From Lewinellaceae bacterium (GTDB lineage Bacteria > Bacteroidota > Bacteroidia > Chitinophagales > Saprospiraceae), in contig JACJYR010000001.1 of NCBI GenBank assembly GCA_020636005.1, forward strand, positions 2,670,501 through 2,734,500: a stretch of DNA of 64,000 nucleotides, written 5' to 3'. The notes below the pieces were generated by a model. The model was not told the DNA's origin. It saw nothing but the letters and a program-made list of their open reading frames with translations, and searched no databases. The first letter of the stretch is position 1. Each line of letters begins with the position of its first letter. A program made the translations under genes and the position numbers. Below are positions 51,628 to 61,434 of the stretch, piece after piece.

Positions 51628-51847
51628 CAAATTTGCTTGAAAAGACTTTTTGAGAAAATATCGATACATGACCGAAAAGGAGATGGGCTATCTTTCTAAA
51701 CTTTCACAAGTCCAGCTTACCCTTGCCAACTGGTTGAAAAATGAATTCAGGAAACCTCCCGGCAGTATGTGCTGCCGAAGGCCGATGGACGAAATGTTGG
51801 ACATGGTGATGCTCCCTTTTTGCAGAGGAAAACCGATGTAGAAAATC

Positions 51848-54202
51848 CTATTGCCCAGCCCTCATGCCCAGCAAGCCTTCCACCACCACAGAATCTACCC
51901 TTGCCGTGTCTTTGGCAATCTCCCGGCTTTGGCAATCCAAAATATCCATCGTCACACTGTCGAGCGGGGGGAATTTTTCCTTTTGCCACTTTTCAAAATT
52001 GGCATCTTCGTAAACTTCGTTCAGGAACTTGGCGCAAATGGGCATAGCAGTGCTGCTGCCCTGGCCCAGTTTGGTGTCCTGAAAACGGATGAGTTGCTGC
52101 TCGCCGCCGACCCATGCGCCCATAGCGATGTTGGGTGTAAAGCCGAGGAACCATCCGTCCCGGTTGTCATTGGAAGTCCCGGTTTTTGCGGCAATGTTGC
52201 CTTTTACGTTGTATTTGCTGCGCAGGCGGGAGGCCGTGCCTCCGCCGTCCACCACACGGGTCAGCAAATAAGTCATCATATCAGCATGTTTTTCCGACAG
52301 CGCCTGGAAAAAGCTTTCGGGCTTGGGGGGCTGTATTTCCTGGATGGGCTTGCCATCCGCAGTTTCTATGCGCAGCAGGCCATGCAGTTTGGGCCTGCGG
52401 CCATGGTTGGCAATCGTGGAAAAGACGTTCACCATTTCATATAAGGATAAATCCACTGCTCCCAATGCTATCCCCGCTTCGTGCGGGATGGCAGAGGTGA
52501 CGCCCATGTTGTAGGCCAGTTCCTTCACCGGCCCCACGCCCACTTTGAGAATGACCTGTACGGCAATGGTATTGACCGATTTTTTCAGCGCACCCTCCAT
52601 GTTATAAGAGCCGCCGTACTCGTTGTTCACGTTGCGGGGTGCCCATCCATCGAATTTGTCATACACCACGTACTTGTTTTCAAAACGTTTACAGGGGTTG
52701 ATGCCCGACTCCAGCGCCTGGGCATAGAGAACGGGCTTGAACGTGGAGCCTACCTGCCGGCGGGACTTGACATGGTCGTATTTGAAATGCTTGAAATTGA
52801 TGCCGCCCACCCAGGCCAGGATGCCGCCCGTGTGCGGGTCAACGGCCAAAAAACCCGTGTTGAGCAGGGAAAGATAGTATTTCAGCGAATCCAGCGGCGA
52901 GAGCAGGGTGTCCTGTTCCCCACCAGTTTTCCAATTGAAAACGGTCATCTCTACAGGCTTCTTAAAGGCGGAGTCTATGGCCGTTTTGGACCAGCCCAGT
53001 TCTTTCCATTGGCGGTAGCGTTCCGTAGCCCTCACCTGTTGCTGGAGCAGGTTGTAGCTGCCATAGGGCAGGGCTTCTTTGTGCTTTTTAAAATGCGCAT
53101 AATAGGAATCCTGGATGTTCCGCATGTTCATTGCCACGGCCGCCTCCGCATGGCGCTGCAGGCGGGAATCAATGGTCGTAAAGATTCTCAGGCCGTCGGT
53201 GTAGAGGTTGTAAGGGCTGCCGTCCGGCTTGGATAGATGCTGGAGCTCTTCTTCCAGGTCGAGGCGCAGGTGTTCCCGGAAGTAGGTGGCAATGCCATCG
53301 TTGTGGGTGCGCACTTTATAATGGAGCACGAGGGGCAACGCCTGCAGGCATTCCATTTCTTCGCAATCTAAAAAGCCTTGCTTCTCCATCCTGGCCAGCA
53401 CGGTATTGCGGCGTTCGAGCGAACGGTCAGGGTTGAGCAGGGGGTGGTAGGCCGTCGTGGCCTTCAACATGCCGATGAGCACGGCCGCTTCCTCCGGGTT
53501 CAGGTCGCCGGGGGACTTGCTGAAAAAGCGCTGGGCGGCTGTTTTGATGCCAAACACATTTCCGCTGAACGGGATGGTGTTGAGGTAGAGCGCCATGATT
53601 TCGTCCTTGGTATAGATGCGCTCCAGCTTTGTGGCAATGACAATTTCCCTGGCCTTGTTGAGCGGTATGGAGAAGAACCAGAACCGCTGGCGTGGATAGA
53701 GGTTTTTCGCCAATTGCTGGGTAATGGTGCTGCCCCCGCCCGACTCGTCATTTTGAAGCAAAACAGACTTGACCAGGACACGCCCCCATGCACGCAAGTC
53801 AATGCCGTGGTGTTCATAAAAGCGGGAATCCTCGGTGGCCACGGCTGCCTGAATAACGTATGGTGAAATTTCGTCCAAACCGGCTGCCAGGCGGTTTTCG
53901 ATGTAATACCTGCCGAGCAGCACACTGTCGGCAGAATACACCTCGGCTGCCAGGTAGCTGTCAACATTCGCCAAATCTTTATTGGATGGGATGGGGCCAA
54001 AAGCACCCAACAGGAGCAGCGTCGTAAAAAATACCAGCAACATGCAGATAACCACCAAACAGTAAGTCAGCGAGTTGAAAGGGCCGTATTGAAAGGGCTT
54101 CGGTAACAACTTGACCAACCTGTCCAACTTTAATGCTTTGTTGACAGTCAAATTGCTCAAAGAATTTATTTGCAAATTCTCTTCTGTGTCTTGTTTTGTC
54201 AT
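51848..54202 (-). CDS. Class A penicillin-binding protein (bifunctional transglycosylase/transpeptidase, PBP1A type)
   Basis: Start MTKQDTEENL at 54202 is chosen (784 residues), since the frame upstream to 54367 encodes an unlikely basic extension. A cytoplasmic tail is followed by one membrane anchor (CLVVICMLLVFFTTLLLLGA). The GT51 glycosyltransferase comes next (ATEDSRFYEHHGIDLRAWGR, GGGSTITQQLAKNLY, KEDEI-like YTKDEIMALYLNTIPFSGN). Then comes the penicillin-binding transpeptidase with SxxK in GSTFKPV, SVN in KKSVNTIAV and KTG in AAKTGTSND. It polymerises and cross-links peptidoglycan. All catalytic motifs are present. Confidence 0.95.
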   Translation of the reverse strand: MTKQDTEENLQINSLSNLTVNKALKLDRLVKLLPKPFQYGPFNSLTYCLVVICMLLVFFTTLLLLGAFGPIPSNKDLANVDSYLAAEVYSADSVLLGRYYIENRLAAGLDEISPYVIQAAVATEDSRFYEHHGIDLRAWGRVLVKSVLLQNDESGGGSTITQQLAKNLYPRQRFWFFSIPLNKAREIVIATKLERIYTKDEIMALYLNTIPFSGNVFGIKTAAQRFFSKSPGDLNPEEAAVLIGMLKATTAYHPLLNPDRSLERRNTVLARMEKQGFLDCEEMECLQALPLVLHYKVRTHNDGIATYFREHLRLDLEEELQHLSKPDGSPYNLYTDGLRIFTTIDSRLQRHAEAAVAMNMRNIQDSYYAHFKKHKEALPYGSYNLLQQQVRATERYRQWKELGWSKTAIDSAFKKPVEMTVFNWKTGGEQDTLLSPLDSLKYYLSLLNTGFLAVDPHTGGILAWVGGINFKHFKYDHVKSRRQVGSTFKPVLYAQALESGINPCKRFENKYVVYDKFDGWAPRNVNNEYGGSYNMEGALKKSVNTIAVQVILKVGVGPVKELAYNMGVTSAIPHEAGIALGAVDLSLYEMVNVFSTIANHGRRPKLHGLLRIETADGKPIQEIQPPKPESFFQALSEKHADMMTYLLTRVVDGGGTASRLRSKYNVKGNIAAKTGTSNDNRDGWFLGFTPNIAMGAWVGGEQQLIRFQDTKLGQGSSTAMPICAKFLNEVYEDANFEKWQKEKFPPLDSVTMDILDCQSREIAKDTARVDSVVVEGLLGMRAGQ

Positions 54203-54387
54203 AGTTGTTGAAGTTGCGGGCACTTTGGTTTTCGAGGGAAAATGCAACTCTTCTTGCGAAAGTTTGGGATTTATCAGACATGGGACGTGAAAATCAGCGG
54301 CAGTAACACCACGCCACTTCTTTAGTAACGATGAAAAAATAACTTCGCTATTTTGATGTTGAAACACCGGTACTGTAAGGGTTTTTT

Positions 54388-54422
54388 AAAAATAATCCCG
54401 ATTTCACATCGGGATTATTTTT
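54388..54422. terminator. Bidirectional terminator hairpin (AATAATCCCGAT / ATCGGGATTATT)
   Basis: A 15-bp perfect stem, AAAAATAATCCCGAT with ATCGGGATTATTTTT and a 5-base loop, has A-runs and T-runs at its ends. It can terminate on both strands. Parts of the same sequence recur at 58576-58589, 61456-61468 and 61562-61574, so it belongs to a repeat family. Confidence 0.65.
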
Positions 54423-54781
54423 CCTTCGATCCTTAGTTGAAACTTGCATTCTTTGGCAAAGCCGGCCGATCGGGCAGAATCAAAGGTGAAAGAACGATTC
54501 TAAAAACTTTTATGCTCCCGAAAAGGCTGTGAAGCTGGATTGCGCTACCCTTTTAAAGTAGAAATCTTTTTAGCCAAGACGATTGGAAAGGAAACAATGA
54601 AATGGGAAAACCAAGATTTGAACGGGCAGCAACTTTAAAAAGAAAACTAATGAAAAGTTGCTGAAACGATGCTGTTAGTTTAGGGCCAATAAGGCATTAC
54701 AGCACAAAGAAAGGTAATTCAAAAGCAATGTTAGAAAAGCGTGATAATATTTTCAAAACAATATTTCCATACCGGCCCGCC
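54423..54781. other. Intergenic region, no gene seen
   Basis: About 360 A/T-rich bases between the PBP and MFS genes. Short stretches such as ATTCTTTGGCAAA resemble the MITE ends at 28389/51477, but only over about 12 bases. No gene or RNA structure was recognised. Confidence 0.35.
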
Positions 54782-55945
54782 TTACCTCATCCGCCCCGAC
54801 CAGGCCGCCCAAAAGAGCGCAAAGCAAGCCACCACCCCAAAGGCTGTCGGCAAACTGAACATCTTTGCCAATAGCCCGATAAATGCCGGCCCGCCAAGGA
54901 AGCCCACCATCGCAAATGTGTTCATGGTGGCCAGGCCGGCCCCTTTTGGAAGCCCCGGCACTTTGGTAGCCGCCGCATAGAGGATCGGCGAACCAAGCGA
55001 AACACCAGCCCCTACCAGCGAAAAGCCCAGCAATGCCCCGGCCATGCCCGTCCAAAAAATAGACACCAAAAACCCGGAAGCGGCCACTACGCCACCTATC
55101 CTGAGCACCTTTTTACTGCTGAACCGGTAGAGCAGCGCATCGCCGAGGAGGCGCCCTCCGGCCATGAAAAAAGCATACGCCGCAAAGCCCCAGCCGACCC
55201 AGGCCTCCGGCGCTCCCGCCACATCCCGCATGTACACCGCCGACCAGTCCGTCATGCTCCCTTCCGCCAGGTTGGTGCATAAGCTGATGAGAATCAGCAC
55301 CCAAAGCGCCTTGTTGGGTTTGATGAAACCAGTGCTTTTTTTAACAGGTACAGTGGAAGGCTGGTAGTCGTCCGGTACGCTGGCCAATGCAGGCCGGAGG
55401 GCAAAAACAGTGAGGAGCGCCAGCACCGCCAACAAGCTGAGGAACAAGATGGGCGACATGCCCCAGCCCGTTGCCATGCCAGCCATGGCCGACCCCACCA
55501 TCGCCCCGACGCTCCACAAACCGTGGCAGGTGGAAAATATGCGCAGCCCCGTGTGTTGCTCCAGCAAGGAAGCACAAGTATTCATGGCCACATTCAAGGT
55601 GGAGAAGCCCCCGCCTGCCAAAAACAGGGAAGGCACCAACAGCCAGATGAAAGGGGAGGCAATGGGCAGGATGAACAGCAACCCCGTCAACCCCAGGGAA
55701 ACAAGGGTGGCCCTCACTGCCCCCAGGCGGTGGATGATGGGCACGGTAAAAGGGTTCATCAACGTGACGCCTGCCGGCAGGGTAAGCAACAGCAGCCCCA
55801 GTTCCGCTTCATCCAGGCCAAATTTTTCCTTAATGTAGGGAATGAGTGCCGACCAGGTGCCAAGTATCAGGCCCGATGACGTAAAAACCATCCCGGTAGC
55901 CCGGGCCGCAGGATGGCCAATGATGTTGGACAGATGTGCTATCAT
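54782..55945 (-). CDS. Major facilitator superfamily permease (YbjJ-like)
   Basis: The 387-residue protein has about twelve hydrophobic helices and the short YbjJ-type MFS plan: GMVFTSSGLILGTWSALIPY, IKEKFGLDEAELGLLLLTLP, GGGFSTLNVAMNTCASLLEQ, the mid-loop DDYQPSTVPVKKSTGFIKPN and YAFFMAGGRLLGDALLYR (motif A of the second half). Substrate unknown; relatives are often annotated as fucose or general sugar permeases or efflux pumps. A TATCTTTG box lies seven bases upstream of its ATG. Confidence 0.88.
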   Translation of the reverse strand: MIAHLSNIIGHPAARATGMVFTSSGLILGTWSALIPYIKEKFGLDEAELGLLLLTLPAGVTLMNPFTVPIIHRLGAVRATLVSLGLTGLLFILPIASPFIWLLVPSLFLAGGGFSTLNVAMNTCASLLEQHTGLRIFSTCHGLWSVGAMVGSAMAGMATGWGMSPILFLSLLAVLALLTVFALRPALASVPDDYQPSTVPVKKSTGFIKPNKALWVLILISLCTNLAEGSMTDWSAVYMRDVAGAPEAWVGWGFAAYAFFMAGGRLLGDALLYRFSSKKVLRIGGVVAASGFLVSIFWTGMAGALLGFSLVGAGVSLGSPILYAAATKVPGLPKGAGLATMNTFAMVGFLGGPAFIGLLAKMFSLPTAFGVVACFALFWAAWSGRMR

Positions 55946-55952
55946 AGGCGGG

Positions 55953-55960
55953 CAAAGATA
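55953..55960 (-). promoter_or_regulatory. Bacteroidota-type -7 promoter box (TATCTTTG)
   Basis: On the minus strand TATCTTTG followed by CCCGCC fits TAnnTTTG exactly. It ends seven bases before the MFS gene ATG at 55945, so the transcript would be leaderless or nearly so. No -33 box is evident. Confidence 0.45.
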
Positions 55961-56140
55961 GTTGCCCGGAAAATGGGTAGGAGGTAAAAGTTTGAGGCAG
56001 TTTATTCGGCAGTTTCCCTAAGCGGAATTCCGGAAAACGAAAGGCGAGGTACGGGTCGTGCGCAGGCATTTGTTGATCGTTGTTAGTTACTCTTTGCCTA
56101 ACTATACTAAAACACGGATGGTTTTGTCGGTTTGCTATTA

Positions 56141-56176
56141 GCAGTTGGCAGTTGGCCATTGGCTTTTGCCAACTGC
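56141..56176. repeat. GCCAATGGC-type palindromic repeat, first hairpin
   Basis: GCAGTTGGC and GCCAACTGC are inverted around GTTGGCCATTGGCTTTT. It is one of two neighbouring hairpins of the family also found at 4961-5035 and 63670-63727. Confidence 0.6.
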
Positions 56177-56229
56177 CAAAGGCCAAAAGCCATCAGCGTA
56201 CAGTATAACAACGAGCACCTATACTTTAG

Positions 56230-56272
56230 GCTGTTGGCTTTTGGCAGAGGCTAACGGCTCAAAGCCAACAGC
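56230..56272. repeat. GCCAATGGC-type palindromic repeat, second hairpin
   Basis: GCTGTTGGCTTT and AAAGCCAACAGC form a perfect 12-bp stem with GGCAGAGGCTAACGGCTC in the loop. It lies 50 bases beyond the first hairpin, between the MFS gene and the convergently placed end of the glycosyltransferase gene. Confidence 0.65.
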
Positions 56273-56317
56273 AAATTGCAAAATGACAAAACCATTCGTG
56301 TTCCAATTTAACAACAA

Positions 56318-57075
56318 CTATATGCTTTTAAAAATCGTCCATAATATTTTATGCCCGGCCAGGACACTGCCTTTCAGGGTGCCGGATACTTTCGATACGC
56401 CCACCCGCTGGCGGTAATCTACCGGCACTTCCGTGCATTTCAGCTTTTGCTTGGCAGCTTTTACCTGCATCTCTACCGTCCACCCATAGTTTTTGTCTTC
56501 CATATTCAGGGACAGCAGGGCGTCCCAGCGGATGGCCCGGAAAGGGCCGAGATCAGTGAAGTGGTAGTTGAAAAAGAGGCGTATCAGGTTGGTGGCCAGC
56601 CAATTGCCAAAAATCTGCTGCGGCTGCATGGCCCCCCGCTCCAGCCTGCCCAACGCCCTGGACCCGATGACCATGTCATAGCCTCCTTCCAGGATGGGGC
56701 GCAGTATTTCGGGCATTTGTTCCGGGTGGTCGGAGTAGTCGCCATCCAGGAACACCACGATGCCGGGCTGTTCCCCGGCGGGTTTTTTTTGCAAATATGC
56801 CAGGGCTTTCAGGCAGGCGTTGCCGTAGCCGGGCAGGGGCTGATCAACCACTGTTGCACCGTGCGCCCGTGCCACCTCCGCAGTGCGGTCGAGGCTGCCA
56901 TTGTTGCTCACGATGACTTCCTGTGCCAGGCCCTTCGGAATGTCGTCGAGCACCAGGCCGATGGAGCGCTCCTCGTTCCAGGCAGGTATGATGACAGCTA
57001 TTTTTTGTGAAGATTGGATGGCGGAATGGTTGGACGGTTTAGCGATGGCCCGAAGGAAGCATATTTTTTGGACAT
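56318..57075 (-). CDS. Glycosyltransferase family 2, N-terminus interrupted by a frameshift at an A6 run
   Basis: From 56953 to 56318 the frame encodes the body of a GT-A glycosyltransferase (NNGSLDRTAEVARAHGATVV, FLDGDYSDHPEQ with its DxD-type acid, GSRALGRLERGAM). The start codon there lies inside the domain. The true N-terminal strand IAVIIPAWNEERSIGLVLDD is present in the same frame just upstream, but with no start codon before it. A frame starting at ATG 57075 (MSKKYASFGPSLNRPTIPPS) ends in TAG at 56998-57000. The two join perfectly (HKK-IAVIIP) if one extra A is read in the run at 57001-57006. This is either a genuine frameshift, a sequencing error, or slippage. Confidence 0.75.
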
Positions 57076-57229
57076 GGCCTTTCCATTGGGCTTAAGTTTT
57101 TTTGAAAAACTTCCGCTCATACCCTCTTGAAGGTGGAGCGGGCATTCCAGCACCGTTTTAGTTTTGAGAGGCCGGCCTCCCCACACAGAAGTCTACTAGC
57201 TTGCTTCAAAGCGGGGATGAGCGAAAACG

Positions 57230-58306
57230 TCAAATGCCCAACATCGGCAGGACGACCGAAAATGCTGTCGGCGAAACTGCTACTTCTACCTCCCGGTCGG
57301 AGACCAGTTTGTAGCGGCTGCAAATATTGTCCAGCCCGATTTTAGTGGATGGGATGTCCTGATTCTTCCGTTGCAGGTTGTTCCTCACTACCAGGCGGTC
57401 GCCATGTTCAACAAAGACCTCGATGGTGAGCGGGTGCTGGCTGGAAACGACATTGTGCTTGATGGCATTCTCAAAGAGCATTTGCAGGCACAACGGCACG
57501 ATCCGGTGGCGGTAAAATTCCTTTGGTACCTGGATGCTGATGTTCAGGTTTTCGCCAAAGCGCTCCTTCAGCAGGCAGGTGTAGGAGTCGAGGAAGCCCA
57601 GCTCCTCTTCCAGGCTCACCAGTTCTTTTTCCCTGATTTCCAAGATGTAGCGATAAGCCTTCGAGAGCTTTTGCACAAAATTGACGGCCTTGGCGGGTGC
57701 TTCCGGGATGAGGTAGGAAAGGGTGTTGAGGCTGTTGAAAAAAAAGTGCGGGTTGACCTGGTTGCGCAGGCTTTCCAACTGCCCGCGAATGTTCTCTTTC
57801 AGCAGCCGCTCTTTTTCCAGCAGTGACTGCTGCAGCTGGTTGTAAAAACTGGTGGTTTCATATATTCCAAGTACCAGGAAGGTGACCATCAGGGAACTGA
57901 TGGACATGCCAACGCTGTGGGCTTTTTCGTCGCCCACCGTTGAAGCAATGATGGGGTGTAGCAGGGGATCGAGGATTTGTTTCAGGATGAAAAAGACCGC
58001 AAAGACTGCCCCCGTCTGCAGCAATATCCTTTTGGTAAAATCCGCTGGTGCTGGAAACCTCCTTTTGAAAAAGATGAGCATGGCCCGGAAAGTGGCCCAA
58101 AAGACTATGGTATAAATGAGCCCTACCAATCCGCACCGCTGCAAAAAAGTGGCGGGGTCTTCCAGCATCAACGCCGTAAACATCATGGCGTTGGTTGTCA
58201 GGGTGACCACCGGAACGCCGATAAGGATCAGCCAGGTGTCGTTGAACCCAAGTATTTCTTTTGCCGATTTCATATTGAAAAATGGAAGGGGGGAAAGACC
58301 CGCCAA
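57230..58306 (-). CDS. LytS-type sensor histidine kinase (HisKA_7TM-less, 4 TM)
   Basis: The 358-residue protein has four membrane helices in the first 150 residues (WLILIGVPVVTLTTNAMMF; LVGLIYTIVFWATFRAMLIF; LLQTGAVFAVFFILKQIL; SSLMVTFLVLGIYETT), a short coiled coil and a His_kinase domain with phospho-acceptor His187 in NPHFFFNSLNTL. The HATPase has the N-box MLFENAIKHN and a G-box in TKIGLDNICSRYKL. This class normally pairs with a LytTR regulator, but none lies next to it, so it is an orphan here. A start at MKSAKEILGF (residue 12) is also likely. Confidence 0.9.
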   Translation of the reverse strand: MAGLSPLPFFNMKSAKEILGFNDTWLILIGVPVVTLTTNAMMFTALMLEDPATFLQRCGLVGLIYTIVFWATFRAMLIFFKRRFPAPADFTKRILLQTGAVFAVFFILKQILDPLLHPIIASTVGDEKAHSVGMSISSLMVTFLVLGIYETTSFYNQLQQSLLEKERLLKENIRGQLESLRNQVNPHFFFNSLNTLSYLIPEAPAKAVNFVQKLSKAYRYILEIREKELVSLEEELGFLDSYTCLLKERFGENLNISIQVPKEFYRHRIVPLCLQMLFENAIKHNVVSSQHPLTIEVFVEHGDRLVVRNNLQRKNQDIPSTKIGLDNICSRYKLVSDREVEVAVSPTAFSVVLPMLGI

Positions 58307-58668
58307 ACCAGCCTGAATGGTTGTTTGAAATTGTTTGAATTAGATAGATATTGTAATAACCACCTGATGAACAAGCTTTTATTGAATTTAAGAAAACCAA
58401 AAAACCTAAACCGATTCCAAGGAGGTGCTTACTGCAGCATGTAAAAAGTTGCTCTTTTTTATCCGCTATGCGAATGTGTTTCCAAACAACGTGTTTGGTT
58501 GCTGCGTCAGCATTTTAGGTTTCAATAAAACCGTTGTGTCCCTTTTAATATAAACTTATATTTTGGCAGTACACATCGGGATTATTTTTAGGAAACCCTT
58601 CCCTTGCAGGGCTTTCCTACCACAGAATGATGAAGATATTTTTTCCAACGTTACTTATTTCAGAGGAC
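58307..58668. other. Intergenic region with repeat-derived hairpin
   Basis: It contains a segment (58552-58591, ending ACACATCGGGATTATTTTTA) shared with 61538-61576. A hairpin AGGAAACCCT...AGGGCTTTCCT follows at 58590-58618. No gene was seen. Confidence 0.5.
58552..58591 (+). repeat. 40-bp repeat shared with 61538-61576
   Basis: AAACTTATATTTTGGCAGTA followed by CACATCGGGATTATTTTTA matches the second copy AAACTTATTTTCGGCGGTAC with only a few changes. Its last 14 bases equal one arm of the bidirectional terminator at 54388-54422. Confidence 0.55.
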
Positions 58669-59529
58669 TTACCTGTTGATAATTTTCAAAATCTCCTGGA
58701 TGATCAAGCCCCTTTCCGACCAAAAGATAAAATGGCTCCCTCCTTCCATCCGGATGATTTCCACCTTTTCGCTGTTGGTCAACATGCGCTCCGCAAAATC
58801 AGCGTTCCCGGGGGCCACCAGGTTGTCCTTGGTACCCTGCACCACCGTTACGGGGCAGGTGATTTCTTTCCAGCGGGGCAGCATGTCCGTCAATTCTTCC
58901 GGCAGCGGCAGGATTTCCTGGTTGGCAACCCGGAAGGCGGGTGGCATCATCCACCGGATGGCCCGCCAGTCGAGCGGGTGCTGCCACCAGTAATGTGGCT
59001 CCAGTGCCGGGTCGATCGAGCCAGCCACGATGACGAGGCCGTCCACCAGTTCCGGAAAGTCCATCGCCATACGGGCTATCACGGGGCCGCCAAAGCTGTG
59101 GCCCACCAGCACGGCCTTTTTGCGGCGGTACTTTTCCAGGATGGGCTTGATGGCTGCCGCCTGTTTTGCTAAAGAACGCTCCGTTTTGCCGAAACCAGAA
59201 TACCCGTACCCTGGCCGGTCTAAGGCCACGACGCAGGCATGGTTGGTCAGGGCCGTGTCCATCAGGTAGTCGAGGCAGGCACTGGAGGAACCTGGCGCAC
59301 CATGCACCAGCACTACGAGCGGCAAAGTGTCGTTGCCATAAACAGTGAAATGCATCGGCTGCCCGGCTGTTTCGTAATCCTGGAACCCAACGCCCGGCAG
59401 GCCTTTTTCGGCAAAGGCAGTTTTTGTCTTCGCATCGCTTTGGCGGAATTTCATAAACTCCATGTGGCAGGTGGTGAAAAGGCCAATGGCCAGCACTGCC
59501 AGTACGATGTACCTTTTCTTTATCTTCAT
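58669..59529 (-). CDS. Alpha/beta hydrolase
   Basis: The 286-residue hydrolase has an N-terminal hydrophobic segment (YIVLAVLAIGLFTTCHM) that may be a signal anchor. The oxyanion region is VVLVHGAPGSSSACLDYL, the nucleophile Ser145 is in LVGHSFGGPVIARMAMDFP, the acid in VVQGTKDNLVAPGNADF, and the His in MEGGSHFIFW. The order and spacing fit a class of esterases/haloalkane-dehalogenase-like hydrolases; substrate unknown. It is transcribed away from the TPR lipoprotein gene. Confidence 0.9.
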   Translation of the reverse strand: MKIKKRYIVLAVLAIGLFTTCHMEFMKFRQSDAKTKTAFAEKGLPGVGFQDYETAGQPMHFTVYGNDTLPLVVLVHGAPGSSSACLDYLMDTALTNHACVVALDRPGYGYSGFGKTERSLAKQAAAIKPILEKYRRKKAVLVGHSFGGPVIARMAMDFPELVDGLVIVAGSIDPALEPHYWWQHPLDWRAIRWMMPPAFRVANQEILPLPEELTDMLPRWKEITCPVTVVQGTKDNLVAPGNADFAERMLTNSEKVEIIRMEGGSHFIFWSERGLIIQEILKIINR

Positions 59530-59802
59530 GTGGTAGGTGTAAAGTGGGTGAAATTTTGAAATTCGAAACCAGGAAATTTCGGCCCACGCTGCATAGGGGT
59601 GAAAATCTCAAAATTTCCAATTTCAAAATTTCCACTTTTACCCTTCGGCAAAGGACGGAGAAAATGAGGAAAGGTGGAAATGATTTCAGATGGGTTGTCG
59701 AAACTGGCGGGTGAGTTGCCCAGCGTTTGGCGCCCACCGGAAAAGCCCTCTTTCTTTGCCAAAAGCCCTACCTTTTGTACCTTCCGAAAAATTTTATTGG
59801 AA

Positions 59803-61434
59803 ATGAAAAATACTATCGTTGCCTGCTTGTTCATTTTGCCGTTGTTTGGGTGCCATGAAACTGCAAAAACGCCGCCCGGCGACCAACTTGGCGAACTACA
59901 CCTCAGCTTCAGCGCCAACCCAGCCGCCATGCCCCATTTTGAAAAAGGCCTAAAGCTCCTCCACAACTTCGAGTACGACGACGCCTGCAAGGAATTCCTG
60001 CAGGCACAGGCGCTCGACTCCAACTTCGTAATGGCCTATTGGGGCGAAGCGATGACCTACAACCACCCGCTGTGGCGGCAACAAGACTATGAAAAAGGAT
60101 GGACTGCCATTGTCAAGTTGGGTGAAAAACCTGGCATCCGGGCCGAAAAAGCGAAAACAGAGTTGGAACGGGACTTCCTTCATGCTGCCGAAATCCTGTA
60201 CGGAATGGGTGAAAAGCACCAGCGCGACAGCGCCTATTCAAAGCAGTTGGAAAAAATGTACGGAGACTATCCCGGCAACGAGGAAGTGGCGGCTTTCTAT
60301 GCCCTTTCCCTGCTGGGCGCCGTGCCCGTGGGCCGCGATCAGGCGGCTTATGAAAAAGGGGCCGCCATCGTGCAGGGTATTTTAAAGGAAAACCCCCAAC
60401 ACCCCGGCGCGCTGCATTACCTCATCCATAGCTACGACGACCCCGGCCATGCGCCGCTGGCCCTCCAGGCTGCCCATAGCTACTCGGAAGTGGCTGCCGG
60501 TGCCACCCATGCCCTCCACATGCCTTCGCATATTTTTGTAGCTGTGGGCTTGTGGGACGAAGTGGTCAGTTCCAACATCGCTTCCTGGAATGCCAGCGTG
60601 GAGCGCATGAAAGCCAAAGGGCTTGACAATAGCGACCTGAGCTACCATGCCCTCCACTGGCTGATGTACGGTTATTTGCAACAGGGAAAAACGGAGGAGG
60701 CCCAAAAGATAATGCTCGACATGCGCCGCTACGTGGACGAACTGCCCTCCAAAAATGGCCGGGACTACCTCCTCGGCATGAAGGGAAATTACCTGGTGGA
60801 AACGGGCGATTGGGACAGCGAAATCGCAGGCTACGATTGCGAACAAAAAGACCTGAACGTGGCCACCCGTGCTATCTTTTCTTTTTTGGAAGGGATGAAA
60901 GCCTTCCGGGCCGGCGATAAAAATGCCCTGTCCGCCACCATTGAGGAAATGGCTTCGGAACGGAAGTCTGCTGCCAACCTCGTTAGCGGTGCAGGCATCG
61001 CCATGTGCGCAGCCGCCAAAGGCTCCGACAACGCCCCCAACCAACTCGACCTGGATCAGGCCAACGTGCTGGAAATGGAGCTGCGCAGCCTGCTCGCCCA
61101 ATTGGCCGGCAGTACCGCCGATGCAGAAAAATGGCTCCGTTCGGCCACCGTCCTGCAGGAAAGCATCAGCTACTCCTACGGCCCGCCGCCCATCGTCAAA
61201 CCATCCTGGGAGTTGTATGGCGAATGGCTTTTGGAACAAAACAGGGCAGGGGAAGCACTGGCCCAGTTCGACATGGCCCTGCAAAAAGGCCCCAACCGCC
61301 TGATGGCCCTCTCGGGGAAACTGAAAGCCGCCAAAATGGCCGGGGATGAGGGCAAGGCAGGAGAGGCTGAAAAGGCCCTGGAGGATATTCGCAATAAGGC
61401 AGCAGCCAAACCAAAGGGCGAAAGGATTATCTGA
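59803..61434 (+). CDS. TPR-repeat lipoprotein
   Basis: Start MKNTIVACLFILPLFGCHET at 59803 gives a lipoprotein signal with lipobox LFGC (the frame is open from 59674, but the first 43 codons are not signal-like). The 543 residues carry a helical TPR array: FEKGLKLLHNFEYDDACKEF, LALQAAHSYSEVAAGATHAL, HMPSHIFVAVGLWDEVVSS, MYGYLQQGKTEEAQKIMLD, LYGEWLLEQNRAGEALAQFD. A conserved Bacteroidota family of this type is annotated only as TPR-containing. It should face the periplasm as a binding scaffold. It ends in a repeat-rich region. Confidence 0.87.
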   Translation: MKNTIVACLFILPLFGCHETAKTPPGDQLGELHLSFSANPAAMPHFEKGLKLLHNFEYDDACKEFLQAQALDSNFVMAYWGEAMTYNHPLWRQQDYEKGWTAIVKLGEKPGIRAEKAKTELERDFLHAAEILYGMGEKHQRDSAYSKQLEKMYGDYPGNEEVAAFYALSLLGAVPVGRDQAAYEKGAAIVQGILKENPQHPGALHYLIHSYDDPGHAPLALQAAHSYSEVAAGATHALHMPSHIFVAVGLWDEVVSSNIASWNASVERMKAKGLDNSDLSYHALHWLMYGYLQQGKTEEAQKIMLDMRRYVDELPSKNGRDYLLGMKGNYLVETGDWDSEIAGYDCEQKDLNVATRAIFSFLEGMKAFRAGDKNALSATIEEMASERKSAANLVSGAGIAMCAAAKGSDNAPNQLDLDQANVLEMELRSLLAQLAGSTADAEKWLRSATVLQESISYSYGPPPIVKPSWELYGEWLLEQNRAGEALAQFDMALQKGPNRLMALSGKLKAAKMAGDEGKAGEAEKALEDIRNKAAAKPKGERII

